Below, piece after piece: positions 8,513 through 16,280 of a stretch of DNA of 64,000 nucleotides. The notes beneath the pieces are model-generated. The model worked only from the letters and a program-made list of their open reading frames with translations, ran no database searches and was not told the DNA's origin. Made by a program: the position numbers and the translations under genes. The DNA comes from CBDCPI01 sp965220245 (GTDB lineage Bacteria > Chloroflexota > Dehalococcoidia > Lucifugimonadales > UBA3495), in NCBI GenBank assembly GCA_965220245.1, contig CBDCPI010000007.1, forward strand, positions 1 through 64,000, read 5' to 3'. The first letter of the stretch is position 1. Each line of letters opens with the position of its first letter.

Positions 8513-9845
8513 CTGACAAGGGTAGGCAAAGTATGAAATAGGCATAAGAACTTGGAAAGCGCACAGCTTTCTGGCATCTTTTTGGTGAGAATCAGAAAGG
8601 CTGCCAGAGGTTCGCCATGCGCTTCCCAACCGAATACTACCAGATGAAGCAGACCATACAATACTACATGCCGCATCTCAGAGGGTCTCAGTTGAAGGGA
8701 CTGGTCCTGTGGGTGTACGGCATCATAATGGCCCAGAGCGGCTGCCAGAACGCGGTCGCCGCTGAGCTTTCGTTCATAGGCAACTTCAACAGCATACGGC
8801 AGTATCTCCGGGAGTGGCTGTACAATGGGCAGGACCGCGCCAACCCGTGCGGAGTGCAGTTGGATGTCAGACTGTGCTTCGTTCCACTGCTGCGATGGAT
8901 TCTCAATTGGTGGAAGTCTGACAGATTGGTGCTTGCCATAGACCCGACGATGAAGGGCGACCGGATAAACGCCATTGCGATAAGCGTGGTCTATCGCAGT
9001 TGCGCTATTCCGGTGGCCTGGCACATCCTGCCCGCCAACAAACCCGGGCAGTGGATAGCGCCGGCGGTGAGTCTGCTGAAGTTGCTGTCCGAAGCGGTGC
9101 CGCCGGACATGAGCGTGCTGGTGATGACTGACCGCGGTTTGAGGAGTCCGCGGCTGTGGGAGCAGATACGCTCTGTGGGGTGGCATCCTTACATGCGGCA
9201 ATCGGTCAACACCGTGTTCTGCCCTGACGGAGGAACCCGCCTGCCGGCGCGAGCGTTGGTGCCGGGGCCGGGGCACGCATATGTTGGGTCCGGGACGGCT
9301 TTCAGGGACAGCAGCAAGCGCCGCCGCGGGACGGTGATTGTGGTCTGGGACCAGGGCCAAGACGAGCCGTGGGTGGTGATGACCGACCTGCCGCCCGGCG
9401 AAGCAGGGGTGTGCTGGTACATGCTCCGGTTCTGGATAGAACTGGGCTTCAGAGCACTCAAGAGCTTGGGGTGGCAGTCGCAGAACACTCGCAGGACCGA
9501 TCCCGAACGGGTGGCGAGGCACTGGCTTGCGTTGTCGGTGGCGACGTTCTGGACGCTGGCGTATGGGATCAGGGTAGAAGACGCCAATGAGCTTGGCATA
9601 GCGCCCGGCCATCTCAGAGCACCGCCGAAGGCTCTGGCGTCCACTCACCGCAGCGCTTGGAGCGCTCCCAAACGGACTATCAGTGTACTGCGGCAGGGCA
9701 TCATCTGGCTGAGACGGCTGCTGCCCAAGGGCAGACTTTGGCGCAGGGTCTGGCTGCTTCCTGAACCGTGGCCGGAACCGTCGCCCGATATGAAGCTCAT
9801 CTACCATGCAGAAACCTGAAACAATCAAATGCCTACCCTTGTCAG
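8513..9845. mobile_element. IS4-like insertion sequence, 1,333 bp
   Basis: Terminal inverted repeats CTGACAAGGGTAGGCA (8513-8528) and its exact reverse complement (9830-9845) enclose one transposase gene. The flanking 11-base duplication CCCCCGGGGAG fits the 9-13 bp range of IS4-type elements. The intact transposase and perfect repeats suggest a recent insertion. Removing the IS and one duplication joins the GHKL gene to the zinc-protease segment in the same frame. Confidence 0.92.
8617..9819 (+). CDS. IS4-like DDE transposase
   Basis: 400 residues, intact. The DDE triad is visible as AIDPTMKGD (about residue 109), MTDRGLRSPR (about residue 170) and the C-terminal glutamate in FWIELGFRALKS (about residue 275), the IS4-type arrangement with a long insertion strand between the second D and E. 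The start follows GAGG. Codon use is less GC-rich than that of the damaged gene around it, consistent with separate origin. The protein should mobilise the element between its 16-bp ends. Confidence 0.85.
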   Translation: MRFPTEYYQMKQTIQYYMPHLRGSQLKGLVLWVYGIIMAQSGCQNAVAAELSFIGNFNSIRQYLREWLYNGQDRANPCGVQLDVRLCFVPLLRWILNWWKSDRLVLAIDPTMKGDRINAIAISVVYRSCAIPVAWHILPANKPGQWIAPAVSLLKLLSEAVPPDMSVLVMTDRGLRSPRLWEQIRSVGWHPYMRQSVNTVFCPDGGTRLPARALVPGPGHAYVGSGTAFRDSSKRRRGTVIVVWDQGQDEPWVVMTDLPPGEAGVCWYMLRFWIELGFRALKSLGWQSQNTRRTDPERVARHWLALSVATFWTLAYGIRVEDANELGIAPGHLRAPPKALASTHRSAWSAPKRTISVLRQGIIWLRRLLPKGRLWRRVWLLPEPWPEPSPDMKLIYHAET

Positions 9846-9856
9846 CCCCCGGGGAG

Positions 9857-10281
9857 AGGGAAAGGTTCTGGGAGGAGGCCCAGGTCCAGTCGGCCCGGGA
9901 GGTGTTCGGTATCCGGTACGACAACCGTGAAGAGTTCCAGGCGAAGCCGGAGCACGTCGGCTTCATCCGGTGGGTCGAGGATCTGGGCCGCGCCGCCGGG
10001 TTGGAGGTGACGGTGGCCTTCACCCGGTTCACCACCGGGAGAAGGACCAACATCGCCGCTGACTGCACCGCCGACAGCGAGGCGCCCACCGTGCGGTTCA
10101 ACCGCGCAGCGCTGACGAGGAGTTCTTCCTGCCGCCCTACAACCGGGCGGAGCAGCTGGAGCTGGTGATCCACGAGTTCGGGCACGCCATCGCCGGGAAG
10201 GGCATGGAGCACGGCCCCCGGTGGGGCGAGGGAGTGGCGAAGGCCGGGGCCCGGATAGCCCGTCATCTCGCGGAGAAATAA
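9857..10281 (+). pseudogene. SprT-like zinc-protease domain, 3' part of the IS-split GHKL gene
   Basis: In frame with the upstream GHKL fragment once the IS is removed (TPGE, then REREFWEEAQ-type residues: TPGERERFWEEAQ). The motif HEFGH (10171-10185), followed by GMEHGPRWGEGVAKAG, gives HExxH plus a downstream HG..W, the arrangement of SprT/Spartan-like and related zincins. One more frameshift is needed, near 10105-10120, to join FNRA to LTEEFFLPPYNRAEQLELV. It ends at TAA 10279-10281. The assignment as a metalloprotease rests on this motif; the order ATPase then protease in a single chain is seen directly but its activity is inferred. Confidence 0.65.
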
Positions 10282-10327
10282 TCGTGCACCTCCGCCGGCA
10301 GTAGGCCACAAACGAGGGAGACCAGAC

Positions 10328-10777
10328 ATGTCAAGCCAAAAGCTCCGGTTCACCGTCTTCGACCTGGACGGGACCCTGTCCGACGACCGCCACCGCCACC
10401 ACTTCGTGGAAACCCGCCCCAAGGACTGGGAGTCCTACAACAAAGCCTGCCCCGAGGACCCGCCCAACGAGGCCCTCTGCCGTCTAGCCCGGAGCCTTTA
10501 CGAAGCACACTGCCGGGTAGAAATCTGGACCGGCAGGCCGGACCGGATACGGCCCCAGACGGAGGAGTGGCTCCGCCGGCACGAAGTGCCCTGCCACCGG
10601 CTCAGGATGCGGTCCGAGACGGACGGGACCCGGCCAGTCAACGAGGTCAAAGGAGAATGGCTCAGGGAGTGCGGCGAAGACCGCCCGGACCTCATCTTCG
10701 ACGACCGGACGAAGACGGTCCGGTCCTGGAGAGAGCAGGGAATGGTCTGCCTGCAGGTCGCCCAGCACGACTACTAG
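10328..10777 (+). CDS. HAD-family phosphatase, T4-Pnkp-like 3'-phosphatase domain
   Basis: 149 residues, intact. HAD motif I is FDLDGTLSDDRHR (two catalytic aspartates near residue 11), motif II is in IWTGRPD, and the end shows LIFDDRTKTVRSWREQG with acidic motif IV. The combination DxDGTLxD.xHR, WESYNKACPED and tGR matches the stand-alone polynucleotide 3'-phosphatase domain of phage polynucleotide kinases, which removes 3' phosphates from broken DNA or RNA before ligation. The start follows GGGAGA. A ligase lies in the same segment, so an end-healing role is reasonable, but other HAD substrates cannot be excluded. Confidence 0.75.
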   Translation: MSSQKLRFTVFDLDGTLSDDRHRHHFVETRPKDWESYNKACPEDPPNEALCRLARSLYEAHCRVEIWTGRPDRIRPQTEEWLRRHEVPCHRLRMRSETDGTRPVNEVKGEWLRECGEDRPDLIFDDRTKTVRSWREQGMVCLQVAQHDY

Positions 10778-10935
10778 GCCGCCGCCTCTTCGTCTCCGTC
10801 CGCAACCCCCGGTTCCACGGGTCCGACACCTCTGAAAGCTCACCCGAGAGGCCGAGGAAAGGAAGGTGGACGCCAGGCCGGTCCAAGCCGGAAGCCGCCA
10901 CTCGTTCACAAGCCGGTCAGAAAGGAGACGACAAC

Positions 10936-11385
10936 GTGACAGCCAAAGCCGTGAAGAAGCTCAACAACCCCAACTGGACCGTCTTCACCCAAGAAGAACC
11001 CCTCCAATGCGACGACGGGCCCCAGGCGCGGCTGGCCAGGGACCAAGCCGACCAGACCTACCTCGCCCTATGGACCGACTCCTTCCCCGGCTTCGAGCGG
11101 TGGGTTTACGTCCCCGTTGAGGAAGGCGAGGACTCGTTTCCCAGACCCAACCTCCGGGAGGCGCTCACCGGCCGGCGGCCGCTCGTGAGCGTCATCGGCA
11201 ACGCGGACGAAGTCTACGTCGTGGACGTCGACCCCGAGGGGAACTTCACCCGGACGGTCCGGGCCCGGCTGCACGAGATGACAGCCTCGGACATCCCCTT
11301 CAGTCCGCCCGGGCCGGAGGCCAGGCTGAACGTCCCTGAGCGCGTGATCGCCGCTTGGGAGCGCGGAAAGACCACCCAGCCGTAG
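10936..11385 (+). CDS. Hypothetical protein
   Basis: 149 residues from a GTG start placed by AAAGGAG at the right distance; an open frame extends further upstream but without coding character. The sequence is acidic, probably alpha/beta, with strands ERWVYVPVEE and DEVYVVDVDPEGNF. No signal peptide or membrane helix. I do not recognise the family. It lies downstream of the phosphatase gene on the same strand with a 158-base gap. Confidence 0.5.
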   Translation: MTAKAVKKLNNPNWTVFTQEEPLQCDDGPQARLARDQADQTYLALWTDSFPGFERWVYVPVEEGEDSFPRPNLREALTGRRPLVSVIGNADEVYVVDVDPEGNFTRTVRARLHEMTASDIPFSPPGPEARLNVPERVIAAWERGKTTQP

Positions 11386-11602
11386 GCCAGCGCCTGAGAC
11401 CTCAGGTTCCCGGAAGGCGTCGCTGCCGGGGCCACGACCCTGGAGGAGAAGCAAACCCAAGGCCCCGAGGGAGAACGGACCCGGTCAAGAGAAGGGAAAC
11501 GTCCGGGCGGGGCGGCTGTCTTGCAGCAGAAGCCGCCCCGCTCTCCCCGGACCACGATGGCCATGACCAAAGGACGCCCAACGCCAACAGCAGAGGCGCA
11601 TA

Positions 11603-11938
11603 ATGATCGACCGGATAGTCAACGTGATCGCCGGCAGCCGGCTTCAAGAGTTGCAGGAGCAGCTGGACCGGTCCCGCCGGAACGAGGCCCGGCTAATGGC
11701 CGACCTGGACGCCGAGCTCCGGAACAGCAACAGGACCGCACGGGAACTCCGGGAAGCCCGGATGAGCCGGGACGGCTACCGGCAGGTAGTTGAAGAGCTC
11801 CAGCGGAAGAACCGGGAGGAAGCCGCCGAAAGACTCATCCGGGACCTGCAGCAGGAACTCGCCCTTCGGGATGGTTGCAACGGCCGAAGCCCGGCAAGAG
11901 TCCACAGCCTCCTGCAAGAGGAAGCCCGGGTGCGGTAG
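11603..11938 (+). CDS. Small coiled-coil protein
   Basis: 111 residues, nearly all charged heptads (LQELQEQLDRSRRNEAR, then further E/R-rich heptads to about residue 90), predicting one long coiled coil with a short hydrophobic start. The ATG follows GAGG. Codon use fits its neighbours. It may be a structural or dimerisation protein of the mobile segment; no family is recognised. The 217 bases before it hold no other gene that I can support. Confidence 0.4.
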   Translation: MIDRIVNVIAGSRLQELQEQLDRSRRNEARLMADLDAELRNSNRTARELREARMSRDGYRQVVEELQRKNREEAAERLIRDLQQELALRDGCNGRSPARVHSLLQEEARVR

Positions 11939-12640
11939 GACCCGGCCCCAAGGAGAAGAACGAGGACTGCCATATTCGAGCCCACCGGTGCCGGGCCCGC
12001 CTTGAACCGGGAGGCCATCAAGGAATTGCCGGACCCATGGAAGCGGCCAGAGTCGGGGGCACGGTCAAAAGCCTGGCCGCCGGGTACGGGACCGTCGGGA
12101 AGCTCCAGCAAGAAACCGCCGGGGCCCTCCGGGAAGCTTCAGGCATCTCCGAAGACCGGGTTTTCAGCTACGATGCCACGCTCCCAAGGCGCCGAAAACC
12201 CCCGGAAGACTCGCGAGTCCTCCATTTTCCGGGCTGCAATCCCCCGGAACATCCGCAAACATTTTGCTAACGTACTCAGCGGTTCCCCAGAACATCACAG
12301 GAGACCACAGCTCCGGCAGCTACAATTCCGGCCCTGAAAACATCCTGTGGGGTCCCACAACCCCCACATGCCCGGTTTTTGAGACCGGCGCGTCTACCAT
12401 TCCGCCACTTCGGCAGGTGTCATTTTGTAGCTAATTCAGGGTATCACGGTGGCCTACGCTCCCCTACTTGCTCACATTCTGCCCACATCGATTGTCTAAG
12501 TCAACACCCGCAGAGCCTGTGACTTAGTTCGGCTTACCCCATCAAATCCTTCGACTCCGCTCCCTCTGGTCGCTTCGCTCAGGATGAGCGGACTTGTTCA
12601 CAATTTCCCATTATGCCGCTTCTGCCGCCGCTTCGGCCCC
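11939..12640. other. Gene-poor junction between accessory segment and core chromosome
   Basis: Short open frames (for example from 12038) have no convincing start or family. The stretch holds the tRNA-Leu remnant, then sequence with a clear drop in GC, and at about 12,548-12,590 a degenerate piece of the CTTCG...CTTCGCTCAGGATGAG repeat that recurs in the core part of the window. Confidence 0.5.
12350..12414 (-). tRNA. tRNA-Leu(CAA), 3' half missing
   Basis: Reading leftward from 12414: acceptor 5' strand GCCGAAG, D arm GCGGAATGGTAGACGC, anticodon stem-loop CCGGT-CTCAAAA-ACCGG (anticodon CAA at 12381-12379), then a GT-rich start of the long variable arm. After that GTGGGACCCCAC looks like a T stem without its loop, and neither the T loop TTCGAAT nor the acceptor 3' strand CTTCGGC follows. 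The gene is therefore a remnant, cut on the side facing the accessory segment, as expected after integration or imprecise loss at a tRNA. Confidence 0.75.
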
Positions 12641-13111
12641 TTAACGGACAAACGTTGTAGAGCATCCGGCAAAGGCGTCGGCGATGCGCTCTACGTGGTG
12701 GTCCCATATCTCCAGGGACTTCATTGCTTTCTGAGAAAAATATCCCACCTCGGTCGTCTCGGCGGTGATGGTGAGTTCACCGCCAACTGCCACCGCAGCG
12801 AAGTTCAAGGATAATGGTTGCACCCGGTTGCCGCCTGGGTACTCGATAATGAGATTGGGATCGCTATAGACCCCGATCAACCGGTCTACACGGACCACTA
12901 GGCCCGTTTCTTCCAGCACTTCCCGAGCGCAGGCTTCGGCGGCGCTTTCTCCAGCGTCCATACCGCCGCCTGGCAAACACCAGACCCCGTTGTCGGACCG
13001 GCGGGTCAACAATATTTTCTCCCCGGTGGGATCAAAGATAGTGGCGATGCAGCTCGGCCGTAACACGCCGAGTTTCCCTATTCGCTTTCCCCGGACTACT
13101 CTTGATACCAC
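12641..13111 (-). CDS. NUDIX hydrolase
   Basis: 156 residues from a GTG start with GGGAGG nine bases upstream. The NUDIX box is complete (GGGMDAGESAAEACAREVLE then ETGL, about residues 47-70), so it should hydrolyse a nucleoside diphosphate linked to another group with Mg2+. Before the box VWCLPGGG is typical of MutT/ADP-ribose type members; substrate cannot be told. It is the first core gene beside the tRNA junction and is transcribed toward it, following a small coiled-coil membrane protein gene (15-base gap). Confidence 0.8.
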   Translation of the reverse strand: MVSRVVRGKRIGKLGVLRPSCIATIFDPTGEKILLTRRSDNGVWCLPGGGMDAGESAAEACAREVLEETGLVVRVDRLIGVYSDPNLIIEYPGGNRVQPLSLNFAAVAVGGELTITAETTEVGYFSQKAMKSLEIWDHHVERIADAFAGCSTTFVR

Positions 13112-13126
13112 TGGCGCTACCTCCCG

Positions 13127-13360
13127 TTACTTGAAGTACAGCCCGATCATAGCGCCGACCAACGTTACCCACGAGGCCCCAATGAGAACGTATATGTTGT
13201 TGAACCGGCTGTTCATCTCGGCACGCAACTCAGACAGATTCCTATCTAACGAGTCCATCCTCCTGTCCAGCGAGTCCATCCTCCTGTCCAGCGAGTCCAG
13301 CCTGCGGTCCACCTGCTCGTATGCTCCTTCCAAGCGGCTAACCCGCTGCTCGGTTGCCAC
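13127..13360 (-). CDS. Small coiled-coil protein with C-terminal membrane helix
   Basis: 77 residues; GTG start with GGGAGGTGA upstream. The N-terminal 50 residues are near-identical seven-residue repeats (RRLDSLD, RRMDSLD, RRMDSLD, RNLSELR), encoded by 21-base DNA repeats, forming a parallel coiled coil. Residues 54-76 are a single membrane helix ending in FK. The mirror arrangement (membrane helix first, coiled coil after) occurs in the gene at 31,729. Such proteins are common and their function is unknown. Confidence 0.65.
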   Translation of the reverse strand: MATEQRVSRLEGAYEQVDRRLDSLDRRMDSLDRRMDSLDRNLSELRAEMNSRFNNIYVLIGASWVTLVGAMIGLYFK

Positions 13361-13395
13361 TTCATCACCTCCCTAATTTTTGGTGTATTAACGTT

Positions 13396-14244
13396 TTATC
13401 GGCCTTTGAATAACGGCCTCCGCTTCTCCAAAAACGCCAGCCGCGCCTCTTCGGCGTCTTCCGAGCCGTTGAGGATTCCGCCGGCGTTGGAGGTCAGCAC
13501 CATGGTGTTTTCCAGTGAGCTGTCCAAGGCAGACCGCATGATCCGCTTGCTTATCCATTGCACCATCGGAGGGGTCCGCATGATCCGCTCGCACAAGTCT
13601 CTGGTCGTCTGTTCCAACTCCTCAGCGGGCACCAGATAGTTTAGCAAGCCCCAATCGTAGGCCCTTTGAGCAGCCAAGTGGCCGGTGTAAGCAAACTCCA
13701 AGGCCCTGCCCAAGCCCGCCATCTTGGGCAGGTAATAGCTGCCGCCGTTTTCAATTATTTGCCCCAATTGCTGATAGCCGATGAAGCGGGTGTTCTCGCA
13801 ACCGAGTCGGATGTCACAATGCAGGGCCATGTCCATGCCGGACCCAACGGCAGGCCCATTGATCATGGCGATGGTGGGCTTGCGAATTTGGGAAATGTCT
13901 CGATGAAGTTTGGTGAAGCCGTGATAGAAGTGTTCCCGGGCGGCGTCCGGGCCCTCTGCTGTGCCCTGGTCCCCGGAAAAATTCTCCCCTACCGCTGAAA
14001 GGTCCGTATCCCGCCGCATGTCGGCGCCCGAGCAGAACCCGCGGCCTACCCCGGTTAGGACGATTACCCGAATGTTGGGGTCGTCATCGCCCGCCCGCAT
14101 GTACTCCCCCACCTTGGCGACCGTGCCCTGCTCTTGGGAGTTGCCCATCAAGGCGTTCATGCGTTCCGGCCGGTTGAACTTGATCCACAGTATGCCGGTC
14201 TCCTCCGGTTCGTAAAGCAGATAATCAACAATTTTAGGCGCCAT
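13396..14244 (-). CDS. Enoyl-CoA hydratase/isomerase (crotonase) family protein
   Basis: 282 residues; start after AAGGAGGAGAACA. The CoA-binding and oxyanion-hole motifs are present (FCSGADM about residue 71, INGPAVGSGMDMA about residue 128). The two catalytic glutamates of true hydratases are not: the position in GGGCELA is D here (GSGMDMA) and the second reads FIGYQQLG instead of FGQPE. So the reaction may be isomerisation, hydrolysis or decarboxylation rather than hydration. It lies 82 bases downstream of an acyl-CoA dehydrogenase on the same strand and probably acts on the same acyl-CoA route. Confidence 0.8.
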   Translation of the reverse strand: MAPKIVDYLLYEPEETGILWIKFNRPERMNALMGNSQEQGTVAKVGEYMRAGDDDPNIRVIVLTGVGRGFCSGADMRRDTDLSAVGENFSGDQGTAEGPDAAREHFYHGFTKLHRDISQIRKPTIAMINGPAVGSGMDMALHCDIRLGCENTRFIGYQQLGQIIENGGSYYLPKMAGLGRALEFAYTGHLAAQRAYDWGLLNYLVPAEELEQTTRDLCERIMRTPPMVQWISKRIMRSALDSSLENTMVLTSNAGGILNGSEDAEEARLAFLEKRRPLFKGR

Positions 14245-14326
14245 TGTTCTCCTCCTTGGTCCAGCCTATGGTTTCCGGGCAATGCCGATACATCTGCCCG
14301 TCGCCAAAGAAAGCCGGGTTTATCAC

Positions 14327-15505
14327 TCAGGCAGTCTCCCGGAAGAGCTCGCGGCCGATGAGTATGCGCCGTATCTCGCTGGTGCCGGCGCCGATCTCGT
14401 ACAGCTTGGCGTCTCGCAGGAGACGCCCGGTGGGAAAGTCATGAACATAGCCGTTGCCGCCAAGAATCTGGATAGCCTCCAGCGCCATCCAAGTAGCTTT
14501 CTCCGCAGCGAACAGGATACAGCCAGCGGTGTCCTTGCGGCTCACTTGCTGGTTGTCGCAGGCCCGAGCCACTGCGTAGACGTAGGACCGGCTGGCGGAA
14601 AACGTGGTGTACATGTCGGCCAGCTTGGCTTGAATTAGCTGGAACTCGCCGATTGGCTGTCCAAACTGCTGGCGCTGGTGTACGTAGGGGACCACTACGT
14701 CCAAGCAAGCCTGCATGATCCCCAGGGGGCCGCCCGATAGCACCAAACGTTCATAGTCTAGGCCGCTCATCAATACCTGCACGCCCCGGCCCACATCGCC
14801 CAATAGGTTCTCCGAAGGGACTTCGCAGTCTTCGAAAACCAACTCGCTGGTGTTTGATCCCCTCATGCCCAGCTTGTCCAGTTTGGGGGACGGGGAAAAA
14901 CCGGGAAACTCTCTTTCGATTATAAACGCGGAAATGCCCCGAGAGCCGACGTCAGGGTCCGTCTTGGCATACACCACCAAGACATCGGCGTCGGGACCGT
15001 TGGTTATCCACATCTTGCTGCCGTTGAGGATGTAACGGTCGCCTTGCCTTTCGGCCCGCAGCCGCATGCTGACCACGTCCGAGCCCGCCTCGGGCTCACT
15101 CATTGCCAGCGCCCCTACGTGCTGGCCGGTTATCAGCTTTGGCAGGTAGCGACTTTTCTGATCCTCGTTGCCGTTGCGGAAGATCTGGTTGACGCACAGA
15201 TTGGAGTGGGCCCCGTAGCTCAACCCAACCGAGGCCGAACCCCGGGAAATCTCCTCCATCACCACGGCGTGGGCCAGATACCCCAGTCCGGCGCCGCCGT
15301 ACTCTTCGGAGACCGTCACCCCCAGAAGCCCAAGCCCCCCTAACTTCGACCACAGGTCACTGGGAAAGTCGTTGGTCCGATCGATCTCCTGGGCCCGGGG
15401 TGCGATCTCATTCTCGGTAAAGTCCCGGACGGTCTGGCGCACAATATCTATAGTTTCTCCCAGGGAATGGTCCAGAGATGGAATGGCCGTTCTTCTTAGG
15501 GTCAT
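14327..15505 (-). CDS. Acyl-CoA dehydrogenase, isovaleryl-CoA dehydrogenase-like
   Basis: 392 residues, full length. FAD and substrate motifs: ALAMSEPEAGSDV (about 130), KMWITNGPDADV (about 163), ILGGNGYVHDFPTGR near the end and EIGAGTSEIRR. The glutamate in SGLDYERLVLSGGPLG (about residue 250) sits where isovaleryl-CoA dehydrogenase has its catalytic base, while the usual C-terminal position is Gly, supporting the IVD subgroup (branched-chain or leucine catabolism). It is the first gene of a leftward pair with a crotonase. The 230 bases upstream are shared with the divergent rpmH promoter. Confidence 0.85.
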   Translation of the reverse strand: MTLRRTAIPSLDHSLGETIDIVRQTVRDFTENEIAPRAQEIDRTNDFPSDLWSKLGGLGLLGVTVSEEYGGAGLGYLAHAVVMEEISRGSASVGLSYGAHSNLCVNQIFRNGNEDQKSRYLPKLITGQHVGALAMSEPEAGSDVVSMRLRAERQGDRYILNGSKMWITNGPDADVLVVYAKTDPDVGSRGISAFIIEREFPGFSPSPKLDKLGMRGSNTSELVFEDCEVPSENLLGDVGRGVQVLMSGLDYERLVLSGGPLGIMQACLDVVVPYVHQRQQFGQPIGEFQLIQAKLADMYTTFSASRSYVYAVARACDNQQVSRKDTAGCILFAAEKATWMALEAIQILGGNGYVHDFPTGRLLRDAKLYEIGAGTSEIRRILIGRELFRETA

Positions 15506-15681
15506 AACCGTGCTCCCCAGAATGCCTCACTGCCTGAGGCGCTTACCTGCTGGGCGCCCGCTCTTATTCTTCACGGTGCCGAGCCATCAATCAAGTATAG
15601 ATTGCCCCGGTCTGAAGCGCCAAGGGCGGATTGGTACTACCGATTTGCTTAGATGGCGCCTATCGCCGGTGGCCGCTACCC

Positions 15682-15711
15682 TTGACGGTTAACTCGCCGG
15701 GGCCATATAAT
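15682..15711 (+). promoter_or_regulatory. Promoter of the rpmH-rnpA-yidD genes
   Basis: TTGACG (15682-15687), an 18-base spacer and a perfect TATAAT (15706-15711), 25 bases before the rpmH start codon. Confidence 0.75.
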
Positions 15712-15736
15712 CCGGCCCTAAGGAAGGTTCTTTCTT

Positions 15737-15874
15737 ATGCCAAAACGCACATACCAGCCCAAGAAACGCCGCCGCGCCCGGGTGCATGGGTTCCGGGCCC
15801 GTTCCAGGACTTCGGACGGGCGGGCTGTCCTACGGCGAAGGCGGTTCAAAGGGCGCCAACGGCTGACGGTCTGA
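15737..15874 (+). CDS. rpmH: 50S ribosomal protein L34
   Basis: 45 residues, too short for many gene finders. It begins MPKRTYQPKKRRRARVHGFR and has the family's Arg/Lys-rich body through to QRLTV. The start follows AAGGAAGG. It belongs to the large ribosomal subunit. It heads the conserved rpmH-rnpA-yidD-yidC-jag order, here interrupted by two lipoprotein genes. That cluster commonly lies near the replication origin, but no dnaA or DnaA-box array is visible in this window. Confidence 0.95.
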   Translation: MPKRTYQPKKRRRARVHGFRARSRTSDGRAVLRRRRFKGRQRLTV

Positions 15875-15890
15875 GTCTGCTTTCCCTGTC

Positions 15891-16280
15891 ATGCAACGCA
15901 GGTTTGGTCTCAGCGGCAGCAAACGGTTTTCCCAGATTCACCGCAACGGCAAAAGTGCAGCTAATCGCCACTTGGTGATCCGCTTCCTAGCCAACGGCCA
16001 AGACCGGAGCCGATTCGCCTTCGTGGTTAGCAAGCGTATTGGGAATGCGGTGGTCAGAAACAGGATGAAGCGCAGATTGCGGGAGGCGGTACGCTCCCGC
16101 CGGGTAAAGGGTGGTTGGGACGCCGTATTCATCGCCAGAAAAGGTTCGGAGAGAGCCCGCTTTCAGGAGCTTCTACGGGCTACCAGCAATCTGCTGCGAC
16201 GCTCGCGTCTTGTTGAGTCACCGGAGGCGGTTGCTGGCAGCGACTATGAGAGTCCCGTTCGTACTAGACCTGACACCTAA
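15891..16280 (+). CDS. rnpA: Ribonuclease P protein component
   Basis: 129 residues. The RNR signature is present as VVRNRMKRRLREAVR (about residues 54-68), preceded by FAFVVSKRIGNA, the conserved core that binds pre-tRNA 5' leader and the RNase P RNA. It follows rpmH by 16 bases, and its TAA overlaps the ATG of yidD. The C-terminal 20 residues beyond the core are not conserved. Confidence 0.93.
   Translation: MQRRFGLSGSKRFSQIHRNGKSAANRHLVIRFLANGQDRSRFAFVVSKRIGNAVVRNRMKRRLREAVRSRRVKGGWDAVFIARKGSERARFQELLRATSNLLRRSRLVESPEAVAGSDYESPVRTRPDT

Larger units (their letters stand above)
1..12350. mobile_element. Putative decayed integrative element (one end only visible)
   Basis: The segment is richer in GC than the rest of the window. 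It holds VirB2-like membrane proteins, a DGQHR protein, a ligase, a 3'-phosphatase, a GHKL ATPase/protease, a Uma2 nuclease, an IS element and a MITE, and it ends at a truncated tRNA-Leu gene. Frameshifts and a premature stop affect at least five genes here, while I saw none in the remaining 51 kb. I see no integrase, relaxase or replication gene, so the element type is not settled; the other end lies outside the window. A MITE with similar termini occurs in the core part at 39,390, which argues that both parts belong to one genome lineage rather than to a chimeric assembly. Confidence 0.5.

Noticed and set aside
8407..10422. 671-codon minus-strand frame across the IS element
   Set aside because: It runs antisense to an intact transposase and crosses the insertion boundaries, so it cannot be an old gene.
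1..12414. Assembly chimera of two unrelated genomes
   Set aside because: Not fully excluded, but the MITE tip GCAAAGTC, the string ACCCTTCGCTTTGCTCAG and a closely similar Uma2 gene occur on both sides, which favours one genome.
15506..15736. Replication origin near rpmH
   Set aside because: No cluster of DnaA boxes and no dnaA gene are visible in the gap.
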